Source: CAYGUK01 sp964352985
Lineage (GTDB): Bacteria; Pseudomonadota; Gammaproteobacteria; JAHCLG01
Direction: 5' to 3'
Length of the DNA stretch: 8,711 nt
Assembly: GCA_964352985.1 (NCBI GenBank)
Contig: CAYGUK010000143.1
Location: forward strand, 1-8,711
In this document: positions 1 to 6,438 of the stretch, in pieces
How the letters are laid out: each line of letters starts with the position of its first letter
Numbering within the stretch: position 1 is the stretch's first letter
Position numbers and translations under genes: made by a program
Notes under the pieces: generated by a model
What the model was told of the DNA's origin: nothing
Database searches by the model: none
Seen by the model: only the letters and a program-made list of their open reading frames with translations

Positions 1-1
1 A

Positions 2-1243
2 TATTGGATGGATAGAAAATATAAAAACGCAACTTGCTTACCCGTTGAGTTAGTCGCGAAAATGACAAAAGCCAGTGTCACGTGTGAACAAGCTTGGCGT
101 AAGATGCGTGCTGAAAATAATTGGGCGGATTTTAAACCCTTATTAGCAGAGTGTATAAAATTAACTAAAGAAGCGGCTAACATTCGTTCTGATATTTTTC
201 ATATTGAACCTTACGATTTAATGTTAGATGATTTTTCACCCGGGATTAATCGTGCGATCATTAATCCGATTTTTGCAGAACTAAAATCAATATTACCTAA
301 TTTAATCGATCAAGTTTTAGTAAAACAACAAGCCATTCAACTGCAAGCTTTTCAAGGTCCTTTTTTGCCAGCACAACAAAAAGCACTCGGCATGGCGTTA
401 ATGAAAGTCATTGGTTTTGATTTTAATCATGGTCGTTTAGATGTGAGTCATCATCCGTTTTGTGATGGTGGACCTGACGATATTAGAATAACCACACGCT
501 ACAATGATAATGATTTTATTTCATCGGCGATGGCAATATGTCATGAAACGGGTCACGCGATGTATGAGTTTGGTTTACCTGAAAAATATCGTGAGCAACT
601 CGTTGGCAAAGCATTAGGCATGTCTTTGCATGAAAGCCAATCTTTATTGATTGAAATGCAAGCATGTCGTTCTGTTGGTTTTATGTCGATCTTAGCAAAA
701 CATGCGGCTGAACAATTTGGCGCGCATCCTGCGTTTAATGCAGAAAATTTATATCATCACTATACGCGTGTAAAACCGAATTTAATTCGCGTTGAAGCTG
801 ATGAGTTAACTTATCCATTACATGTGATTTTACGTTATGAAATTGAGTGCGCGCTATTTAATAATGAAATAACTGTTGATGATTTACCCGCAATGTGGGA
901 TGAAAAAATGCAAGATTATCTTAATCTCGATACTAAAAATAATTTTAAAGATAGTGTTATGCAAGATGTTCATTGGCCTTCTGCGGCATTTGGTTATTTT
1001 CCTGCTTACACCTTGGGCGCATTGATTGCGGCACAATTATTTACTACAGCAGTTAAAACACATCCTGAAATTCCCAATGACATCAGTCGTGGCGATTTTA
1101 GTCAATTATTTCAATGGCTACGCAAACATGTTCATGGGCAAGGATCTTTATTAGAGTTTAATGATTTAATTAAACAAGCGACTGGCGAAGAATTAAATCC
1201 CGCCTTTTATTTAAATCATATAAATGCCCGTTATCTAAGTTAA
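2..1243 (+). CDS. M32 family zinc carboxypeptidase (carboxypeptidase Taq type), 5' end cut by window edge
   Basis: Metal-dependent carboxypeptidase that removes C-terminal residues from peptides, probably in the cytosol as part of peptide recycling. The first ATG is at 8, but the frame stays open to the left edge and the protein starts mid-domain. M32 enzymes are usually about 500 residues, so roughly 80-90 N-terminal residues are probably missing. Counting from the ATG at 8, visible family signatures are HPF followed by DIRITTR (about 149-163), the zinc site HETGH (179-183, two His ligands and the catalytic Glu), the downstream LHESQS motif with the third ligand Glu, the IRVEADELTYPLH block, and FGYFPAYTLGALIAAQ near the C-terminus. 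These are the characteristic M32 motifs and all key residues are present, so the enzyme should be active. The next gene starts 107 bases downstream with its own ribosome binding site, so co-transcription is possible but not shown. Confidence 0.95.
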   Translation, partial: YWMDRKYKNATCLPVELVAKMTKASVTCEQAWRKMRAENNWADFKPLLAECIKLTKEAANIRSDIFHIEPYDLMLDDFSPGINRAIINPIFAELKSILPNLIDQVLVKQQAIQLQAFQGPFLPAQQKALGMALMKVIGFDFNHGRLDVSHHPFCDGGPDDIRITTRYNDNDFISSAMAICHETGHAMYEFGLPEKYREQLVGKALGMSLHESQSLLIEMQACRSVGFMSILAKHAAEQFGAHPAFNAENLYHHYTRVKPNLIRVEADELTYPLHVILRYEIECALFNNEITVDDLPAMWDEKMQDYLNLDTKNNFKDSVMQDVHWPSAAFGYFPAYTLGALIAAQLFTTAVKTHPEIPNDISRGDFSQLFQWLRKHVHGQGSLLEFNDLIKQATGEELNPAFYLNHINARYLS

Positions 1244-1288
1244 TTACCACGTAGAAACTGATGATGTCTCTTTTTAAATGGATTGCAC

Positions 1289-1316
1289 TTTATAGTTAAT
1301 GTGATTAGACTATAAA
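1289..1316. promoter_or_regulatory. 8-bp inverted repeat upstream of the exported-protein gene
   Basis: TTTATAGT at 1289-1296 is the exact reverse complement of ACTATAAA at 1309-1316, with a 12-base spacer. It lies 35-60 bases before the start codon at 1351. TATAGT and TATAAA within the arms could also act as -10 elements, but neither has a convincing -35 box at the right distance. It has no T-run after it, so it does not look like a terminator. An operator or a leader hairpin are both possible. Confidence 0.3.
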
Positions 1317-1340
1317 ACCCATCTATACCTAAAAAATATC

Positions 1341-1346
1341 AGGAGA
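1341..1346 (+). promoter_or_regulatory. Shine-Dalgarno site of the exported-protein gene
   Basis: AGGAGA ends 4 bases before the ATG at 1351. This strong site fixes the start codon and supports the reading frame as a real gene. Confidence 0.75.
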
Positions 1347-1350
1347 AATT

Positions 1351-1758
1351 ATGAGAAAAATTATCCCTCTTGTCACAAGTTTGTTTTTAAGTTCAGCTTG
1401 TTTTGCTTCCGCGAATCATTTTATGGTGTTCAAAACAGTCGATCAGTTTAATCAATATTGTCCTGCCGTAAATTCGTTACAATTTCAAGCTATTAACGCA
1501 CCCGTAAAAAATCCTAAAGGGACAGTGAGTGCCTCTAAAAATAGTGTTCGTTTTACAAATGATGCGCTTGAAAGCACTTATGTTACGCATCCGTTCTCCG
1601 TTGTTGCGGGTATTATTCAGCAAGTCAGTCCGCGAAGTGTGGCGGGTGAAAATAATTTTGGCAATATGTCAGGCAGTCAAATAAATTGTTTTTATTCTTA
1701 TCCTACGTTTATTCCAAATACAAATTTTCATTTAATCTTGTCTAGTGTCTCAGAATAG
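1351..1758 (+). CDS. Small exported protein of unknown function
   Basis: This 135-residue protein is not a family I recognise. Residues 1-21 look like a Sec signal peptide: Lys/Arg at positions 2-3, a hydrophobic core (IIPLVTSLFLSSACF), and an Ala-Ser-Ala cleavage site after residue 21. The predicted mature form is about 114 residues. It has two cysteines, C37 and C113, well placed to form one disulfide after export, and no further membrane segment, so it is probably periplasmic or secreted. The mature part is rich in Ser, Asn, Val and aromatic residues, suggesting a small beta-rich fold; that is inference. A strong ribosome binding site precedes it and a clear intrinsic terminator follows it, which argues for a functional transcription unit. 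No neighbour suggests its job. Confidence 0.8.
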   Translation: MRKIIPLVTSLFLSSACFASANHFMVFKTVDQFNQYCPAVNSLQFQAINAPVKNPKGTVSASKNSVRFTNDALESTYVTHPFSVVAGIIQQVSPRSVAGENNFGNMSGSQINCFYSYPTFIPNTNFHLILSSVSE

Positions 1759-1769
1759 TTTTATATCAG

Positions 1770-1816
1770 TTAAATACTTCGAGATATTCATTTAGCTCGA
1801 AGTATTTAATTTTTTT
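1770..1816 (+). terminator. Rho-independent terminator after the exported-protein gene
   Basis: A perfect 13-bp stem, TAAATACTTCGAG (1771-1783) with CTCGAAGTATTTA (1796-1808), is extended by one T-A pair (1770/1809). It has a 12-base loop and is followed by a run of seven T (1810-1816). It begins 12 bases after the stop codon of the exported-protein gene. The reverse strand has no comparable T-run, so it acts on the + strand. Confidence 0.85.
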
Positions 1817-1830
1817 GATATTGGTAACTT

Positions 1831-1862
1831 AAAATTAAGTGTTAATAAATGGACTTAATTTT
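1831..1862 (-). terminator. Possible AT-rich terminator of the small membrane protein gene
   Basis: AAAATTAAGT (1831-1840) pairs with ACTTAATTTT (1853-1862), a 10-bp stem with a 12-base loop, starting 3 bases beyond the stop codon of the convergent gene at 1866. The stem has only one G-C pair and the T-run on the minus strand is short, so termination may be weak. An overlapping palindrome, ACTTAAAATTAAGT (1827-1840), gives an alternative fold. Confidence 0.35.
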
Positions 1863-1865
1863 TTA

Positions 1866-2153
1866 TTAAACATTTGACCCATACATAATTGAGCGGCGAT
1901 TAAAACTTTGGGAAGATGGATCGTCTTCACAAGAACATTCACATAAAAGATATTCAGCACCTCTTAAAATTCCATATGCCGCTACTGGACCAATCGTACA
2001 AGAACCTACAGCTAAACCAAAGGTGGCAAACCCACCTATCAATGAAGGTAGATTATATTTTACTGCTAACGCCACAAACGTCGTAAGCGAGCCGGATAAT
2101 GATAAAACCGTTTTAACCGGATTCTCACTTATAGTATCAAAACAAGATGCCAT
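1866..2153 (-). CDS. Small two-helix membrane protein with a Cys-x-Cys-x-Cys motif, unknown function
   Basis: This 95-residue protein is unrecognised. The frame could start at 2171 (101 residues), but the ATG at 2153 has an AGAGGA site 7 bases upstream, whereas the earlier ATG has none, so the shorter form is preferred. Two hydrophobic stretches, about residues 14-33 and 37-60, are joined by a short turn (KYNLPS), suggesting a helical hairpin in the inner membrane. The second helix is rich in Gly (G40, G41, G46, G50, G55, G61, G65), a pattern that often promotes tight helix packing. Immediately after it comes LCECSCEDD with cysteines at 71, 73 and 75, then a polar tail. The cluster could bind metal, form disulfides or be modified. 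A palindrome lies upstream at 2214-2229. A pore-forming, toxin-like or phage-derived small protein is possible, but nothing in the sequence settles this. Confidence 0.6.
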   Translation of the reverse strand: MASCFDTISENPVKTVLSLSGSLTTFVALAVKYNLPSLIGGFATFGLAVGSCTIGPVAAYGILRGAEYLLCECSCEDDPSSQSFNRRSIMYGSNV

Positions 2154-2160
2154 TACATTT

Positions 2161-2166
2161 TCCTCT
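2161..2166 (-). promoter_or_regulatory. Shine-Dalgarno site that decides the start of the small membrane protein
   Basis: Read on the minus strand this is AGAGGA, 7 bases before the ATG at 2153 and inside the first codons of the longer reading frame that begins at 2171. It supports the internal ATG as the true start. Confidence 0.65.
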
Positions 2167-2171
2167 ATCAT

Positions 2172-2538
2172 TATTAATTTGTTATTGATGCTGAAATTTA
2201 GACAAGATTAGAAATTAGTTAGAACTAATCACCTCTTAAAAAAAGCAAAGCATCATTTCTATCGTGATAACTTTAGATTAATTCAATCTGTGAAATTACT
2301 ATGAGAAAAACATTTTTTTGCAGTGAAACGAAAAGGGAACTTCGACAAAATATCATCATCTTGTTGATGCAAAAGTAAAAACAGTATTAGCCGAACCCGT
2401 TGAATGGCATAAACTAATTTTGGATCTTAGAGACAAAACACTTGTGGTTTTTGACGCCCTTCACTCAGTAGAAATTACGATGATTAACGTTTTAAAATTA
2501 ATGAGGATGAATAGGTTATCTATTCATCCTCATCATAA
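2172..2538. other. Gene-poor intergenic stretch with broken frames and a palindrome
   Basis: No convincing gene is visible in these 367 bases. A 25-codon frame on the plus strand (2301-2378) has an ATG but no ribosome binding site. An overlapping plus-strand frame is open from 2327 to the stop at 2540-2542 (71 codons) and reads like real protein in its middle (for example AEPVEWHKLILDLRDKTLVV), yet has no usable start near its beginning. It also runs through the terminator hairpin of the acyl-CoA dehydrogenase gene. Decayed gene debris is the simplest reading. A 16-base palindrome lies at 2214-2229. Confidence 0.4.
2214..2229. promoter_or_regulatory. 16-base palindrome upstream of the small membrane protein gene
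   Basis: ATTAGTT (2214-2220) and AACTAAT (2223-2229) are exact inverted copies separated by two bases. It sits about 60 bases upstream of the ATG at 2153, a plausible place for a dimeric repressor or activator. No clear sigma70 promoter could be assigned around it, so the operator role is inferred from symmetry alone. Confidence 0.35.
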
Positions 2539-2540
2539 TT
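2496..2540 (-). terminator. Terminator hairpin of the acyl-CoA dehydrogenase gene
   Basis: ATGAGGATGAATAG (2501-2514) pairs perfectly with CTATTCATCCTCAT (2520-2533), a 14-bp stem with a 5-base loop. A small bulge (2534-2535) allows five more pairs, 2496-2500 with 2536-2540. It directly follows the stop codon at 2539-2541. On the minus strand the hairpin is followed by TAATTTT, a short T-rich tail, so it is a reasonable intrinsic terminator, or an mRNA 3'-end stabilising hairpin. Confidence 0.65.
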
Positions 2541-4299
2541 AAAATAGTTCATCAGCCATTTGCATAATATTATCACTACCTGATTGAATATTTTCTGCTA
2601 AGCTATGAATTCGAGGTAAAACGCGTTTGAAAAAATAATCGCCGGTTCGTATTTTAGCTTGATTAAAGTCATTCGTTTGTGTTTTTGCAACCGCTATCAT
2701 TTGATGCCACATAAAGGCAAACGCCGTCAGTGAAAATAAATGTAAATAATCATATGAACTACTACCAGCAAGATAAGCGTCTTTATTCGCATTGTCTAAA
2801 ATCCAATGCGAAATGGATTCTAATTTATTTAACGCATCAGAAAAAGAAGCGGTAAATTCATGTTGGTGTTGTTCAATATGTTCACGACATTCGGTCAAAA
2901 ATAAATTTAAATATTCACCTTGGTTATGAATGAGTTTACGACCAATTAAATCGAGTGCTTGAATACCATTTGCACCTTCATAAATTTGCGCAATGCGCGC
3001 ATCACGCACAAATTGTTCTAAACCCCATTCGCTGATATAGCCATGACCACCTAAAACTTGCAAAGCTAAATTACAAGCATCAAAACCATAATCAGTAAAA
3101 TAGGCTTTTAATATTGGCGTAAATAACGCAACAATTTTATTGGCATGCTGTTTATCATTTTCATTTTGAGCATAATGTTCCATATCGATATATTTTGCAA
3201 TCCACACAGTGAGTGCTCTGGCTGCTTCGTTTTGTGATTTAATGGTGAGTAACATTCGTCTCACATCAGGATGAACAATAATCGGATCGGCATTTTTTTC
3301 GGGGCATTTTGCACCGGTTGGTGAGCGACCTTGTAATCTATCTTGCGCGTAATTTCTGGCATTTTGATAAGCGACTTCGGCAAGCGCTAAACCTTGTAAA
3401 CCAATCGCGATGCGTTCAATATTCATCACCGTAAACATGGCACTCATGCCTTTATTTAATTCGCCAATTAAAATCCCTTTTGCGCCATTGTAATTCATCA
3501 CACATGTGCAAGCGCCTTTAATGCCCATTTTATGTTCGATAGAGCCACAGCTAATTTGATTACTTTCACCTAAACTTCCATCGGCATGAATAGAAATTTT
3601 AGGCACTAAAAAAAGACTAATGCCTTTAATACCTTCTGGCGCATCAGGTGTGCGTGCTAAAACTAAATGAATAATATTTTCTGTTAAATCATGTTCACCA
3701 CCGGTGATAAAAATTTTAGTGCCGGTAATGGTATAGGTGTTATTCCCATTCGGTAGTGCTTTGGTTCTAACTAAACTTAAGTCAGTGCCGCAGTGAGGTT
3801 CAGTTAAACACATCACTCCCGCCCATTTTCCAGCAATCATATTAGGTAAATAAGCTTCTTTCGTTTTATCATCACCATATTTACCAATCGCTCGACAAAC
3901 TGCTGCAGTTAATCCTGGATATAAGCTAAAGCTTGTATTGCTGGAGCACAACATTTCTTCATAGAGTAAACCAATGACATGCGGTAAACCTTGGCCACCA
4001 AATTCAGGATCAGAGGTTAAGCCTGTCCAGCCTGCTTCGGCAAGCGTTTTGTAGGCGTCGACAAAACCTGGTGGCGTGGTGACCTTGCCATTGTTAAATT
4101 TGCAACCTTGTTGATCACCAATTTGATTTAAGGGTTGAACTAATGTTTCGGTGATTTTTGCACCTTCTTCTAAGACGGTTTGTGTGAGCTCTGGGGTAAA
4201 CTCGCTAAAGGCATCAAAATTTTTTAAATGAGTAGGTAAATCAAAGACCTTATCGAGTAAAAATTGCATATCTTGTAGCGGGGCTTTATAACTTGGCAT
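2539..4299 (-). CDS. Acyl-CoA dehydrogenase, long form with extra N- and C-terminal domains
   Basis: FAD-dependent enzyme that introduces the alpha,beta double bond into an acyl-CoA thioester, passing electrons to electron-transfer flavoprotein. The 586-residue length and the N-terminal YKAPLQDMQFLLDKV match the roughly 590-600 residue subfamily that carries an AcylCoA_DH_N segment and a C-terminal Acyl-CoA_dh_C-like helical domain. Some members of that subfamily are annotated as 3-methylmercaptopropionyl-CoA dehydrogenase (DmdC), but substrate cannot be read from sequence. Visible features are GLTSDPEFGGQGLP (93-106), the FAD/substrate block VMCLTEPHCGTDLS (162-175), TGTKIFITGGEHDL (192-205), the QVLGGHGYISEWGLEQFVRD helix (414-433), and QIYEGANGIQALDLIGRKL (438-456), where E441 is the expected catalytic base. 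The usual IYEGTNGIQ has Thr where this has Ala443. An AAGGA site lies 6 bases before the ATG. It stands alone, without beta-oxidation partner genes nearby. The assignment to the family is very secure; the substrate is open. Confidence 0.95.
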   Translation of the reverse strand: MPSYKAPLQDMQFLLDKVFDLPTHLKNFDAFSEFTPELTQTVLEEGAKITETLVQPLNQIGDQQGCKFNNGKVTTPPGFVDAYKTLAEAGWTGLTSDPEFGGQGLPHVIGLLYEEMLCSSNTSFSLYPGLTAAVCRAIGKYGDDKTKEAYLPNMIAGKWAGVMCLTEPHCGTDLSLVRTKALPNGNNTYTITGTKIFITGGEHDLTENIIHLVLARTPDAPEGIKGISLFLVPKISIHADGSLGESNQISCGSIEHKMGIKGACTCVMNYNGAKGILIGELNKGMSAMFTVMNIERIAIGLQGLALAEVAYQNARNYAQDRLQGRSPTGAKCPEKNADPIIVHPDVRRMLLTIKSQNEAARALTVWIAKYIDMEHYAQNENDKQHANKIVALFTPILKAYFTDYGFDACNLALQVLGGHGYISEWGLEQFVRDARIAQIYEGANGIQALDLIGRKLIHNQGEYLNLFLTECREHIEQHQHEFTASFSDALNKLESISHWILDNANKDAYLAGSSSYDYLHLFSLTAFAFMWHQMIAVAKTQTNDFNQAKIRTGDYFFKRVLPRIHSLAENIQSGSDNIMQMADELF

Positions 4300-4338
4300 T
4301 GTTTATCCTTAGCAATTAATGGGTGCGAAAATAGCGAT

Positions 4339-4367
4339 ATTTTATAAGAGTTTGCACTGAATGACAA
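4339..4367 (-). promoter_or_regulatory. Sigma70-type promoter of the acyl-CoA dehydrogenase gene
   Basis: On the minus strand, -35 TTGTCA (4367-4362) and -10 TAAAAT (4344-4339) are separated by exactly 17 bases, each matching five of six consensus positions. The predicted start of transcription is near 4332, giving a leader of about 33 bases with AAGGA at 4310-4306. Confidence 0.7.
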
Positions 4368-4487
4368 AAGAAGTTTACTAAGTTACTTGGATTATTATGA
4401 ATGAATTTATTGCGAGTCTATTTTGTTAAATAATCATATAGTAATTTTAGTGGAATGTTGTCTGTTATTATTATTTCTGATTAACGT

Positions 4488-4493
4488 TATAAT
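4488..4493 (+). promoter_or_regulatory. Candidate -10 box for the 239-residue orphan gene
   Basis: A perfect TATAAT lies about 95 bases before the ATG at 4588. The best hexamer 17 bases upstream is TTATTA (4465-4470), a poor -35. The region is so AT-rich that chance matches are expected, and further candidate boxes lie at 4523-4537, so this is a weak call. Confidence 0.3.
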
Positions 4494-4501
4494 TATTGAG
4501 A

Positions 4502-4530
4502 ATATACGTAAACTATCTCGATTATATACG
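4502..4530. repeat. Paired ATATACG direct repeat upstream of the orphan gene
   Basis: ATATACG occurs at 4502-4508 and again at 4524-4530, a spacing of 22 bases or about two helical turns, in the leader or promoter region of the gene at 4588. Same-face placement is what tandem regulator sites look like, but in AT-rich DNA a 7-base repeat can arise by chance. Confidence 0.2.
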
Positions 4531-4587
4531 CTATAAAAATAATTATAATTGATTTTCATAGAATAAAAAAATTAATAAGGAATAATA

Positions 4588-5307
4588 ATGAGAATACACA
4601 TTGAAGCAATTATTTTAGTCGCTGATTATTTAAGTAGTCGCTCGAGTTTTTTTGCACGTAGTTCTACCAATAATTTCAAAGATTCTAGTGCGTTAACAGC
4701 ATTAGGAATAGTTGTAAATAATATTAATGTTCAACATAATAAAACAACCTGTAAACAAGCTATACGTGAGGCACTTGTTAAACTCAAGGGTTCAGATAGC
4801 GAACAAGGTAAATTAGCTAAATTACTTGATGATTTATCTAATCTTGTTACAGATTTTGGTATAGCTGATTCAGATCATTCGAGCAGTGAGTTTATTGCAC
4901 CTAAGGTTAGTTTAAATCATTCCAAAGACGCCATTATTACGCTTGGTCAATTTTTGAAAAAATATTATCATCAAGAAACAGCTCAGCTGAAATTATCCGA
5001 TGATGATATAAGCTGTATTTTACAAATATATCCTTTAATTATTTCGATGAATTCTGATAATTTTCATGAACAATGTGATTTTTTTAAAGTGCTATTACAG
5101 AGTAGCGATGGTATTTCACCTGATTTGAGATCAATTCTAGATATTATCTATAAAAAACTCCCTGAAATAACAGCAACGGCAGAATTAATCCAAAGACAAC
5201 AAGAATTATACGAAGCCGATTCCAAATCGGATGATGAACAAGTTAGTGGTGCAACATATGAACATGGCAATACACCATTTTCTTATTATCACGATGGTAT
5301 GTTATAG
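4588..5307 (+). CDS. Orphan protein of unknown function, 239 residues
   Basis: I do not recognise this protein. It has no convincing signal peptide or membrane segment: the N-terminus (MRIHIEAIILVADYL) is hydrophobic but carries charged residues and looks like an amphipathic helix. Most of it is probably alpha-helical, with alternating Leu/Ile and charged positions, for example at about 55-90, 112-128 and 160-205. The last 30 residues are polar and partly acidic (ADSKSDDEQ at about 210-218) and look disordered. An AAGGAA site ends 5 bases before the ATG, supporting the start. The gene is monocistronic, divergent from the acyl-CoA dehydrogenase and convergent with the ATPase, overlapping it by 6 bases. 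Soluble helical orphans with flexible polar C-terminal tails are common among secretion-system effectors of intracellular bacteria. That is only a hypothesis here, since no secretion genes are in view. Confidence 0.7.
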   Translation: MRIHIEAIILVADYLSSRSSFFARSSTNNFKDSSALTALGIVVNNINVQHNKTTCKQAIREALVKLKGSDSEQGKLAKLLDDLSNLVTDFGIADSDHSSSEFIAPKVSLNHSKDAIITLGQFLKKYYHQETAQLKLSDDDISCILQIYPLIISMNSDNFHEQCDFFKVLLQSSDGISPDLRSILDIIYKKLPEITATAELIQRQQELYEADSKSDDEQVSGATYEHGNTPFSYYHDGML

Positions 5308-6438
5308 TAATTGAAAATTCGCTAACCAGGGTATTAACGATCGAATTTCTAAACCATTTGGAAATGTTTTTTCTCTTGTCAGAGATTTAACAAGCTGAAT
5401 TTTTTTGACATCAGGTAAAAATTTAGCAAAGTGTGCAAAATGGTTACTTGGTAATTCTTCTTTGGTTTTCACTTCAAGCATTAATACGGGTTGTTGATTT
5501 ATTGTCACTAGAAAATCAATTTCTTTACCATCTTTAGTTCTAAGATAATGTAGTTGCGTATTTTCACCTAAAGTATTATGGATGAATGAGAGTTCTTTAA
5601 TTAAAGCATTAGCGACAAGGTTTTCTAATTTTGCACCATCATTAGTTTCAGCATAATTGTGATCGTAAAAATAAAATTTCGGTTCTTTTAATAAACTGCG
5701 TGCGATTTTATTTGAGTAGGGCGTCACACGGTAAATCACATATAATTCTTCTAACATGATTAACCAACGTTTAATCGTATTTACGTCTTTTTGTAAATCT
5801 CTTGCTAAATTAGAATAAGAAACACTTGAGCCGACTCTCGATTTTAATAGTAAAACTAAATTATTAATGGCGACTAAATCTTGCACTGTATATAAATCAA
5901 TTAAATCTTGCCGCAAAATAATATCTAAATGACTTGTGCGCCAACGTTTATAATAGGTTTGGCTACCTTTAAAAAAAGGTTCTGGAAAACCGCTACAATG
6001 CCAAAGTTGTTGAAATAATTCTTTGGGATCGACATTATTTAATTGTTGTAACTCTTTTAAATCGAGTGGGTGAAGATTAAAACCAAAATAACGACCCGCA
6101 AGAGAATCACCTACTTTTTTAAATGTATTTAATTTTGCACTGCCCGTGACTAATAATTGAGGTGGAATCCCTTCGGTATCATAAATGCCTTTTAACCATT
6201 GTTTCCACTTTTGCATTTTATGTAATTCATCAAAAATAATGAGTTTTTTTGATCTATCCCAAGCTTGCTGCAAAAGCCCTTGCCTATCTTCTAGCGCATC
6301 AAAATTAAAATAATCATAATTCATCTTAGGGTAGAGTGTTTTAGCAAGGGTTGTTTTACCCGTTTGACGAGGGCCTGAAATTAAAATAATTTTTTCAGGT
6401 AAGTCTTTTAAAATATATGATTTTATCGCTCTATCCAT
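5302..6438 (-). CDS. AAA_14 / DUF4143 family ATPase
   Basis: This 378-residue protein belongs to the large, poorly understood family that pairs a P-loop ATPase domain with a C-terminal DUF4143 domain. Visible are Walker A GPRQTGKTT (22-30), Walker B LIIFDE (66-71), and a sensor-like VTGSAKL (97-103) followed by SLAGRYFGFNLHPLDLKEL, a hallmark of AAA_14 proteins. A winged-helix-like region (about 200-238) contains LARDLQKDVNTIKRWLIMLEE. The C-terminal domain has a PD-(D/E)xK-like pattern: E272, D309 in GKEIDFLV, and E322-V-K324 in LEVK. All the key residues are intact. Family members are commonly found in variable copy number and as singletons; a DNA-related or defence role has been suspected but is not established. 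There is no Shine-Dalgarno sequence, and the promoter is placed for leaderless transcription. Its 3' end overlaps the convergent orphan gene by 6 bases. The family assignment is secure; the function is not. Confidence 0.93.
   Translation of the reverse strand: MDRAIKSYILKDLPEKIILISGPRQTGKTTLAKTLYPKMNYDYFNFDALEDRQGLLQQAWDRSKKLIIFDELHKMQKWKQWLKGIYDTEGIPPQLLVTGSAKLNTFKKVGDSLAGRYFGFNLHPLDLKELQQLNNVDPKELFQQLWHCSGFPEPFFKGSQTYYKRWRTSHLDIILRQDLIDLYTVQDLVAINNLVLLLKSRVGSSVSYSNLARDLQKDVNTIKRWLIMLEELYVIYRVTPYSNKIARSLLKEPKFYFYDHNYAETNDGAKLENLVANALIKELSFIHNTLGENTQLHYLRTKDGKEIDFLVTINQQPVLMLEVKTKEELPSNHFAHFAKFLPDVKKIQLVKSLTREKTFPNGLEIRSLIPWLANFQLL

Noticed and set aside
2154..2171. Upstream ATG at 2171 as the start of the small membrane protein
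   Set aside because: No ribosome binding site precedes it, and the strong AGAGGA site for the internal ATG at 2153 lies inside its first codons.
2023..2211. 62-codon plus-strand frame
   Set aside because: It lies antisense to the small membrane protein gene, which has the better ribosome binding site and a coherent two-helix sequence.
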